A DNA stretch of 5,235 bases, taken from the NCBI GenBank assembly GCA_018381595.1, contig JAGZRP010000076.1:1-5235 (forward strand), in the 5' to 3' direction. The position numbers were made by a program, and so were the translations under genes. The DNA comes from Bacillota bacterium. Its GTDB lineage: Bacteria > Bacillota_I > Bacilli_A > RF39 > UBA660. Each line of letters starts with the position of its first letter. Positions within the stretch are counted from its first letter, which is position 1. The notes beneath the pieces were generated by a model that saw only the letters and a program-made list of their open reading frames with translations, had not been told where the DNA came from and did not search any database. Shown piece by piece: positions 1 to 4,506 of this stretch.

Positions 1-1157
1 GAAAACCTAAAATATAATAACTTGTATCGATGGTTTATTGGATATGAACTGAATGAAAAGGTTCCAGATCATTCTACCTATTCACAAAACTATAAAAGAA
101 AGTTTTGTAAATTAGAAAAAGACTTATTACAAACTGTGTTTGATAAAGTCATAGATTTATTAATCAATTGGAACTGTTTAGATATGACTGCTGTATATAT
201 AGATTCCACTCATACAAAGGCTTATGCCAATAAGAAGAAGCATCATAAAGAAACAGTAAAGATAGAAGCAAAAAAATATCAAAAAGAATTAGATTTAGAA
301 ATTGCTTTAAAAGTTTACAAGAAGAAGATTTAACGGATGAAGAATATTTAGAAGAAGTAGAAAGAATTGTCAAATGTAATGAAGAAGTAGATACATTTGA
401 AGTAATTGGAGAAAAAGAATTGATAGTAAGTGATGTAGATAAAGATGCAGGAATGCTTTATAAAAGTGATAAGGAAAAAATGTTTGGATATAATACAAGT
501 GTAATATGTGAAAACAACAATTATGTTTTAACCGTTGATACGAATGGAAGTAATGTACATGATTCTGTATCATTTTATCAATCGTTAGAAAATCTAACAA
601 GACATTTTGATATATCACAAATAACATATTTTGTAGGAGATGCAGCGTATATAACACCACATATTTGTAAAACATTAATTGAATTAGACTTGATTCCTGC
701 TTTTCCATATACAAGAAAAGGATATAGAAAGGATTATTTAAAAAAATATGAATTTGTATATGATGAGTATAATGATATTTATATATGTCCAAATGAAAAA
801 GATTTAATCCCAACAGGTCGTATCGACAAGAATGGATATGCGATATATAAAGCGGATGAACATGATTGTAGTAAATGTTTATGGAAAGAGAAATGTACAA
901 AGGGAAAATATAAACAGATATTAAGACATGTATGGGAGGAACATAAAGAAATGGTAAATGATTATAGGCATCATAAAGAGGTTAAGGAAGTCTATAAGCA
1001 AAGACCCCAACATATAGAAAGGGTCTTTGCAGATGGGAAGATGAAGTATGGATTAAGAAATACATACTTTAGGACAAAAGAAAGGGTCCATCGTGAATTG
1101 ACTCTTCTTTATGCGTGCATGAATCTGAAAAAATTCGCATTACATCATTATGCCTAA
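1..1157 (+). CDS. IS1182-family DDE transposase, 5'-partial, split over two frames
   Basis: This enzyme would cut and join the ends of its insertion sequence. Two reading frames make it up. Frame 1 is open from base 1 to the TAA at 331-333. Frame 3 is open from 249 to the TAA at 1155-1157. The first part carries the IS1182 hallmark YRWFIGYELNEKVPDHST (bases 25-78) and the first catalytic Asp in IDSTHT (codon 202). The second part carries the second Asp in FVGDAAY (codon 639), a cysteine-containing C-terminal segment CSKCLWKEKC, and the catalytic Glu in HIERVFAD (codon 1017). The domain order matches the family (DUF772-like, then DDE). Roughly 80-100 N-terminal residues lie outside the window, judging by usual family length. 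The frames join best by a -1 shift at 306-312, giving ...EIALK-SLQEEDLTDEE..., inside the variable linker. Apart from this break no stop interrupts the catalytic frames, so it may be functional through frameshifting or recently inactivated. Confidence 0.88.
306..312 (+). other. T-TTA-AAA slippery heptamer at the transposase frame junction
   Basis: In the upstream frame the codons read GCT TTA AAA GTT, so bases 306-312 fit the X-XXY-YYZ pattern of -1 ribosomal frameshift sites. A -1 slip here moves translation into the downstream frame, which continues AGT TTA CAA GAA. The upstream frame stops 18 bases later at 331-333. I see no clear downstream stem-loop and no strong upstream Shine-Dalgarno-like stimulator. 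A one-base deletion in an A/T run is therefore a real alternative. Confidence 0.5.
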
Positions 1158-1193
1158 TATAAGAATATACTAGGTATAATGGTTTATTTATCA

Positions 1194-1209
1194 CTTATCA
1201 GTTGATAAG
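1194..1209. repeat. 7-bp inverted repeat CTTATCA-GT-TGATAAG in the insertion sequence tail
   Basis: CTTATCA at 1194-1200 is the exact reverse complement of TGATAAG at 1203-1209, with two bases between. It lies 37 bases after the transposase stop. It could be a subterminal transposase-binding site or part of the transcript end. No T-run follows it, so it is not a convincing terminator. Confidence 0.45.
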
Positions 1210-1214
1210 ATAAC

Positions 1215-1252
1215 AAAAAAGACAAATAAGTAATTTTATTTACCTATTTGTC
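1215..1252 (-). terminator. Hairpin near the insertion sequence right end, terminator-like on the minus strand
   Basis: GACAAATA at 1221-1228 pairs with TATTTGTC at 1245-1252. After one A-C mismatch, GTAA (1230-1233) pairs with TTAC (1240-1243) around a six-base loop. On the minus strand the stem is followed by TTTTTT (1220-1215), the form of an intrinsic terminator. It would stop transcripts from the minus-strand gene before they run antisense into the transposase. On the plus strand no T-run follows. It may also serve as the element's subterminal palindrome. The structure is read directly; its role is inferred. Confidence 0.55.
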
Positions 1253-1262
1253 AACAGTCTGA

Positions 1263-1290
1263 GGAAACCAATCTCTTTTGGTTTCCTTTT
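1263..1290. terminator. Perfect 9-bp hairpin between convergent genes, probable terminator
   Basis: GGAAACCAA (1263-1271) pairs perfectly with TTGGTTTCC (1278-1286) around the loop TCTCTT, and TTTT follows on the plus strand. On the minus strand the hairpin starts three bases after the TAA of the 184-residue gene and is preceded by AAAA. This looks like an originally bidirectional terminator with A-tract, stem and T-tract. Its T-tract for the minus strand is missing because insertion sequence DNA begins right after the stem. Confidence 0.65.
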
Positions 1291-1843
1291 ATAATAGATT
1301 ATAAACTCTCTTTTTTAATCCTTTTAAAAATTGTATTTTTTTCTCAGGTTCTTCTACAATTTCTACTTGTTGCTGTTCAAAAATAGAAATTGCATTCTCT
1401 TTTAAAAACTTTTTTTCTTGTAAATTGAAATCACACCCAAATACATAGGCACCACGTTTTAACTGACAAGTTCTTTTTTCTTTGATGTAATTTTGGCATG
1501 ATTGACAGTTGGTACTTTCGTAAACAGGGGCAATTAAATGGGTATTAGGGACTACGACGATATCTTGTAATTGAAAACCTAGTTTCATTTTATAAAGAAT
1601 ATTCATCATATTCTTATCCATATAAATTGATAGATTTTCGTTTATTTTAGAAATTACCTTCAAAAATGATTTACGAAGTTTCTCTAAATTTAAATTTTCT
1701 TCAAACTTTTCTAAACACATATAATGATTCAAAAATTCTGCGATCTCATTAGCACCGATTTCTTTCTGTTTTCTAAGTGAAGAAAGGTAGCTTTTTGTTT
1801 CGCTTTCTAATGCTTCAATGTTTAAAGTCTGCTCTGTATCCAT
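1289..1843 (-). CDS. Hypothetical protein with a four-cysteine cluster (184 aa)
   Basis: I do not recognise this family. The protein is 184 residues, highly charged, with no signal peptide or membrane segment, so it is probably cytoplasmic. Residues 1-95 look mainly helical, with many Glu/Lys and regularly spaced Leu/Ile. Residues 96-110 (IVVVPNTHLIAPVY) look like beta strands. Then come C113, C116, C126 and C137 in a CxxC-x9-C-x10-C arrangement typical of a small zinc-binding knuckle or, less likely, an iron-sulphur site. A further Cys is at 43. The tail from 140 is again helical and charged. The start is supported by AGGAGA at 1849-1854, five bases from the ATG, and by a promoter at 1876-1904. 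It is monocistronic, divergent from the reductase and convergent with the insertion sequence. A reduced or regulatory role is possible but nothing in the sequence fixes one. Confidence 0.8.
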   Translation of the reverse strand: MDTEQTLNIEALESETKSYLSSLRKQKEIGANEIAEFLNHYMCLEKFEENLNLEKLRKSFLKVISKINENLSIYMDKNMMNILYKMKLGFQLQDIVVVPNTHLIAPVYESTNCQSCQNYIKEKRTCQLKRGAYVFGCDFNLQEKKFLKENAISIFEQQQVEIVEEPEKKIQFLKGLKKRVYNLL

Positions 1844-1875
1844 ACATATCTCCTTTTTTCGTGAAAACGCTTCAT

Positions 1876-1904
1876 ATTATATCACATATTTTCATGATGT
1901 TCAA
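1876..1904 (-). promoter_or_regulatory. SigA-type promoter for the four-cysteine protein gene
   Basis: On the minus strand, TTGAAC (1904-1899) is followed after exactly 17 bases by TATAAT (1881-1876). The -10 is extended by TGA to TGATATAAT. Transcription should start near 1869, giving a leader of about 25 bases that carries the ribosome binding site. Four of six -35 bases and all -10 bases match consensus. Confidence 0.75.
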
Positions 1905-1992
1905 TTATTTCAAAATCATTCATGTAAAGTAAATGTTTTGCTCAAAAAAAGAGATTGCAAGTATGAGCATATGTTTTGTGGTTCATAATAAA

Positions 1993-2001
1993 AAGGGGTG
2001 A
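1993..2001 (+). promoter_or_regulatory. Ribosome binding site fixing the reductase start
   Basis: AAGGGGTGA lies just before the ATG at 2006 and chooses it over the in-frame TTG at 1976, which has no such site. In the gap behind it I see no convincing promoter. TTGCTC (1938-1943) and TATGAG (1962-1967) are 18 bases apart but match poorly. TGCTCA (1939-1944) and TGAGCA (1964-1969) form a spaced inverted repeat, and ATGTTTTG occurs at 1933 and 1971. Confidence 0.6.
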
Positions 2002-2005
2002 GAAT

Positions 2006-2782
2006 ATGAATATTTTGTATACTGGTGCGCGAAGTGGGATTGCTCGTAGTGTCATAGAAAGAATCAAAATGAAAGAAAATGTTACAATTTATATTGCGGT
2101 TCATACAGAAGAACAATTAAAAAGTGTAACATCGTATTATCAAAAAGATAAAAATATTACTTGCTTCAAAATTGATATTACAAATCCTAAAGATTATAAG
2201 AAAATAGAAAATTTAGATATTGATGTTACGATTCATAATGCAGCAGTAGGTTATGGAGGCAGTCTATTAGAAATTCCTATGGAGAAACTCAAAGAAAATT
2301 ATGAGACCAATGTATTTGGAACCGTATCCTTCATTCAATATCTATTTCAAAAACAAAGAAAGGGACGCATTATTATTATGGCTTCTCTTGCAGGTGTTTT
2401 ACCACTTCCATTTTTAGGTAGTTATTGTTCTACCAAATCAAGTTTGATTATGATTGGTAAAGTATTGCAACTAGAAACAAAGTTATTAGAAGAAAAAGTC
2501 GATGTTGTATTAATTGAACCAGGACTTTATCATACAGGATTTAATCAAGTGATGTTAGAAAATAAATATCCTGATATGGAACATGAAACTTATTTTGAAA
2601 ACCAATTGGCATGGTTACGGACAGCAGAAGGAAAACTATTTTTGAGATTAGAAAAACAACAGATGGATAGTATTGCAAAGCAAATTGAAAAAGCAATTTT
2701 TTCTAAAAAACCGAAAAAAATATATCGTGCTCCAATGAGTCAAGTATTGGCCGCAAAGTTATATGAATTATTTTGTTGGTAA
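2006..2782 (+). CDS. Short-chain dehydrogenase/reductase (SDR family), 258 aa
   Basis: This is an NAD(P)-dependent oxidoreductase of the classical SDR type, cytoplasmic, acting on an alcohol/carbonyl substrate that cannot be read from the sequence. The Rossmann nucleotide-binding motif is TGARSGIA at residues 6-13, with the last Gly of TGxxxGxG replaced by Ala, as many SDRs show. D57 in the DIT motif, the HNAAVG strand (78-82), N102, S127, Y140 and K144 (YCSTK) make up the full catalytic set. EPG (171-173) followed by HTGF matches the conserved PG motif and its Thr. Length is normal for a single-domain SDR. The C-terminus (YRAPMSQVLAAKLYELF) resembles the tail of SDRs whose substrates are hydrophobic, but this is weak. 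The start is chosen by AAGGGGTGA at 1993-2001. The lipoprotein gene follows after 51 bases, with no terminator between, though that gene seems to have its own promoter. Confidence 0.9.
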   Translation: MNILYTGARSGIARSVIERIKMKENVTIYIAVHTEEQLKSVTSYYQKDKNITCFKIDITNPKDYKKIENLDIDVTIHNAAVGYGGSLLEIPMEKLKENYETNVFGTVSFIQYLFQKQRKGRIIIMASLAGVLPLPFLGSYCSTKSSLIMIGKVLQLETKLLEEKVDVVLIEPGLYHTGFNQVMLENKYPDMEHETYFENQLAWLRTAEGKLFLRLEKQQMDSIAKQIEKAIFSKKPKKIYRAPMSQVLAAKLYELFCW

Positions 2783-2811
2783 TTGCATTTCCCTTATCTT
2801 TTCGTTATACT
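2783..2811 (+). promoter_or_regulatory. Likely promoter of the lipoprotein gene
   Basis: TTGCAT (2783-2788) and TATACT (2806-2811) are spaced by 17 bases, directly after the reductase stop codon. The -10 matches at five of six positions, the -35 at three. The predicted start near 2818 leaves a very short leader containing AAGG (2819-2822) before the ATG at 2834. The lipoprotein could thus be expressed both alone and by readthrough from the reductase. Confidence 0.5.
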
Positions 2812-2833
2812 AAATGAGAAGGTAGTGAGAAAG

Positions 2834-3304
2834 ATGAAAAAGTATGGTGTTGGAATTTTTATATTTGGTTTATTCTTCTTTTGTGGTTGTGAAGTGAAAA
2901 AAGAAGAACTTTCACAAGAGTGCACTTTATGGAGTAGTTTAGAATTTTATGATACGAGTTATGTGACAGGAATTTATACAAAAGATAATCACTCTGTTTC
3001 TAAGTTACATATGACAAGTTCCTATAGTGCAAAATGGGATGATGTAGATGTAAACCAACTGTTAAACACTTTGAATCAGGAAAAAGAGACCATTACAAGT
3101 CAATATGATGGTGCAGAGTATGAGATTCATCGCATTGGAAACAACGTTACAGTGGAGCAAGAACTCCCAATTACTAAGAAAAATTTGAATATTTTAAAAA
3201 AGAATGAAGAATACCAAAAGGCGATGAATGAAGGTACGCTATCAATAAACTTATATAGAAAATTATTGTCGGAAAAAGGGTACCAATGTCAAATTGATAA
3301 ATAG
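2834..3304 (+). CDS. Small lipoprotein, possibly DUF1307/YehR-like (156 aa)
   Basis: The protein starts MKKYG, has a hydrophobic stretch (residues 5-16) and then FCGC, so C19 is the probable lipidated cysteine after cleavage by signal peptidase II. The lipobox is atypical: Phe at -3 and Cys at -2 instead of the usual Leu and Ala/Ser. The mature part is about 138 residues, charged and soluble, anchored on the outer face of the membrane. C30 and C152 could form a disulphide. The ending (LSINLYRKLLSEKGYQC) resembles the C-terminal pattern of YehR-like DUF1307 lipoproteins, which also have a similar length and strand-rich layout. I treat that as a weak match from memory. The ATG at 2834 is chosen because it gives a proper signal peptide and has AAGG and GTGAG upstream. 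An in-frame TTG at 2783 would put 17 extra residues before the signal. The stop is followed by the next promoter, without a clear terminator. Confidence 0.82.
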   Translation: MKKYGVGIFIFGLFFFCGCEVKKEELSQECTLWSSLEFYDTSYVTGIYTKDNHSVSKLHMTSSYSAKWDDVDVNQLLNTLNQEKETITSQYDGAEYEIHRIGNNVTVEQELPITKKNLNILKKNEEYQKAMNEGTLSINLYRKLLSEKGYQCQIDK

Positions 3305-3316
3305 AAAAAAATTCTC

Positions 3317-3344
3317 TTGAAATTTAAAAACAGTATGATATAAT
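3317..3344 (+). promoter_or_regulatory. Extended -10 promoter of the tandem secreted-protein genes
   Basis: TTGAAA (3317-3322) precedes TATAAT (3339-3344) by 16 bases, and TGA directly before the -10 gives an extended TGATATAAT. This should be a strong vegetative promoter. Transcription would begin near 3351, leaving about 30 bases of leader with AAAGAGGT (3363-3370) ten bases before the ATG at 3381. The hexamer ATGATA occurs three times across the -10 and start site (3335, 3343, 3355). Confidence 0.75.
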
Positions 3345-3380
3345 GATAATAGTTATGATAGGAAAGAGGTAGTAAACGAT

Positions 3381-3893
3381 ATGGAAAAGAAAAATCAAAG
3401 AAACTATGTAATTGTTGCTTTGGTTTGTGCAATCATGATTATGGCTGTAGGATATGCCGCTCTTGCACAAACACTAACAATTAATGGTACTGCAGCAATT
3501 AGTAGTACTTGGAATGTAGCAATTACTGGTATTTCTGAAGGAACACCTACAGGAACAGCTACAAACAAAACACCAGCGGCGTATACAGGAACGAGTGCAA
3601 CATTTGATGTTGACTTAAAATCACCTGGAGACAAAATGGTATTTGATATTACTGTTTCAAACACAGGAACTTTAGATGCTGAATTAACTGGACTTACAGT
3701 AACACCAGCAACAACTGCAACAAGTGGTATTTACTATAAAGTAACAGGAGTTACTGTAAATACAACAACATTAGCAGCTGGAGCTACAAATACTGTAACA
3801 GTTGAAGTGGGATGGAATACAGCAGATACAGCAATGCCTGAAGTAAAAACAGTACCACTTACTGTAAGTATGACTTATACACAACAATCATAA
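3381..3893 (+). CDS. Secreted Thr-rich beta protein, copy A, with SipW-like signal peptide (170 aa)
   Basis: This is an exported structural-looking protein. The N-terminus has basic residues (MEKKNQRN), then a hydrophobic span (9-24) and GYAALA before QT, giving an Ala-Leu-Ala cleavage site after residue 29. The short form ending in GYAALAQ recalls SipW-dependent signal peptides of TasA-like matrix proteins, but I cannot prove the family. The mature part begins QTLTINGTAAISSTWNVAI and is built of alternating Thr/Val/Ala strands with Gly, Asn and Asp turns. By my count 36 of 170 residues are Thr. It has no Cys after the signal, no LPXTG motif and no C-terminal anchor. This composition fits a beta-sandwich that may assemble into fibres or a surface layer (inference). 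Thr is almost always ACA or ACT, suggesting high expression. The gene lies first in a likely operon with copy B, with 30 bases between them and no terminator. It could be a camelysin/TasA relative without the peptidase motif. Confidence 0.82.
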   Translation: MEKKNQRNYVIVALVCAIMIMAVGYAALAQTLTINGTAAISSTWNVAITGISEGTPTGTATNKTPAAYTGTSATFDVDLKSPGDKMVFDITVSNTGTLDAELTGLTVTPATTATSGIYYKVTGVTVNTTTLAAGATNTVTVEVGWNTADTAMPEVKTVPLTVSMTYTQQS

Positions 3894-3923
3894 GAAAGAT
3901 TTAAAAAAAGGAGAAAATGATTT

Positions 3924-4433
3924 ATGAGTTCAAACAAAGGTAGAAATTTAATTATTGGAACTTTACTTGCTGCTGTAGCAATTATGGCAGTTGGATATGC
4001 CGCATTAGCACAAACATTAAATATTAATGGTACTGCAGCAATTAGTAGTACTTGGAATGTAGCGATTACTGGTATTTCTGAAGGAACACCTACAGGAACA
4101 GCTACAAACAAAACACCAGCAACATTTACTGGAACGAGTGCAACATTTAGTACAGATTTAAAATCACCTGGAGATAAAATGATTTATACAATTACTGTTT
4201 CAAATACAGGTACATTGGATGCAAAATTAACTGCACTTACAGTGACACCATCAACACCAGCAACAAGTGGAATTTATTATAAAGTAACAGGAGTTACTGT
4301 AAATACAACAACATTAGCAGCTGGAGCTACCAATACGGTAACGGTTGAAGTAGGATGGAATTCTGCTGATACAACAATGCCTGAAACAAAAACAGTACCA
4401 CTTACAGTAAACATGACTTACACACAAGCATAA
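3924..4433 (+). CDS. Secreted Thr-rich beta protein, copy B, with SipW-like signal peptide (169 aa)
   Basis: This is a paralogue of the preceding gene and aligns to it without any gap from start codon to C-terminus except the last residue. The signal peptide differs most: SSNKGRNL then a hydrophobic span, but ends in the same GYAALAQT, with cleavage expected after residue 29. The core (residues 34-66, NGTAAISSTWNVAI onward) is identical in protein sequence to copy A. Differences cluster in the middle (KTPATFTGTSATFSTD, KMIYTITVSN, DAKLTALTVTPSTPATSG) and at the end (NMTYTQA). It has no Cys and no anchor. AAGGAG at 3908-3913 lies ten bases before the ATG, a stronger site than that of copy A. 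The two proteins may co-assemble as major and minor subunits, or be redundant copies. The function is inferred from composition and context only. Confidence 0.82.
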   Translation: MSSNKGRNLIIGTLLAAVAIMAVGYAALAQTLNINGTAAISSTWNVAITGISEGTPTGTATNKTPATFTGTSATFSTDLKSPGDKMIYTITVSNTGTLDAKLTALTVTPSTPATSGIYYKVTGVTVNTTTLAAGATNTVTVEVGWNSADTTMPETKTVPLTVNMTYTQA

Positions 4434-4442
4434 TGGTATAAT
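4413..4442 (+). promoter_or_regulatory. Extended -10 promoter in front of the membrane protein gene
   Basis: TATAAT at 4437-4442 is extended by TGG to TGGTATAAT. ATGACT (4413-4418), 18 bases upstream and inside the end of the copy B gene, matches the -35 consensus at four of six positions. Transcription would start near 4449, just at the base of the following hairpin, so transcripts from here would carry that hairpin at their 5' end. Confidence 0.6.
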
Positions 4443-4450
4443 TTATAGTG

Positions 4451-4472
4451 AAAAAGACATTTGTCTTTTTTC
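4451..4472 (+). terminator. Terminator-like hairpin after the secreted-protein genes
   Basis: AAAAAGAC (4451-4458) pairs with GTCTTTTT (4463-4470) around the loop ATTT, and the T-run continues to 4472. The stem is A/T-rich with a short tail beyond it, so termination is probably incomplete. It separates the secreted-protein genes from the membrane protein gene. Confidence 0.65.
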
Positions 4473-4500
4473 CTTATCAAGAGAAAAATAGGATAAGGAG
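4472..4500 (+). promoter_or_regulatory. Inverted repeat masking the ribosome binding site of the membrane protein gene
   Basis: TCCTTATC (4472-4479) is the exact reverse complement of GATAAGGA (4492-4499), with 12 bases between; a further T-G pair (4471-4500) is possible. The downstream arm contains most of the Shine-Dalgarno AAGGAG (4495-4500), six bases from the ATG at 4507. In the mRNA this would hide the ribosome binding site unless it is opened by a ribosome, a ligand, a protein or heat. It follows directly on the terminator-like hairpin. Confidence 0.55.
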
Positions 4501-4506
4501 TATGAT

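Larger units (their letters stand above)
1..1262 (+). mobile_element. IS1182-family insertion sequence, right-hand part
   Basis: The region holds most of an IS1182-type transposase gene followed by about 100 non-coding bases rich in inverted repeats. The left end and the transposase start lie before the window. The right boundary is approximate. Downstream of the stop codon come a 7-bp inverted repeat (1194-1209), a strong hairpin (1221-1252) and the string CAACAGTCTGAG, after which a terminator hairpin that seems to belong to the neighbouring minus-strand gene begins at 1263. Because the left end is not visible, neither the terminal inverted repeat nor a target duplication can be confirmed. 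The assignment to IS1182 rests on the protein. The exact end is inference. Confidence 0.8.
3381..4433 (+). repeat. Tandem gene duplication with 543-bp period and patchy identity
   Basis: The two secreted-protein genes start exactly 543 bases apart and stay in register. Bases 3480-3577 and 4023-4120 match at 97 of 98 positions, the only change being a3521 against g4064. Bases 3735-3787 and 4278-4330 match at 53 of 53. Sequence between and outside these islands is clearly more divergent, including many silent changes. The upstream regions with the ribosome binding sites do not resemble each other. Confidence 0.9.

Noticed and set aside
370..900. Long minus-strand open frame opposite the transposase
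   Set aside because: It encodes a His/Tyr/Leu-rich composition typical of antisense of AT-rich coding DNA, has no ribosome binding site, and lies wholly opposite the well-supported catalytic frame.
1166..1178. TATAC-TAG-GTATA short palindrome after the transposase stop
   Set aside because: Five-base arms in AT-rich sequence are expected often by chance, and no tail or context supports a role.
1290..1295. TATAAT on the plus strand after the hairpin
   Set aside because: No acceptable -35 lies 16-18 bases upstream, and it would only drive antisense transcription into the minus-strand gene. It is part of the T-rich terminator tail.
3917..3943. Eight-codon out-of-frame ORF (ATG at 3917, TAG at 3941) overlapping the start of copy B
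   Set aside because: It could be a decoy or coupling peptide, but its ATG is only three bases from the AAGGAG site, too close, whereas the real ATG at 3924 is at ten bases. Probably chance.
3404..4111. Two minus-strand open frames (3404-3664 and 3875-4111) that resemble each other
   Set aside because: Their similarity is simply the reverse complement of the tandem paralogues. Neither has a ribosome binding site or promoter.
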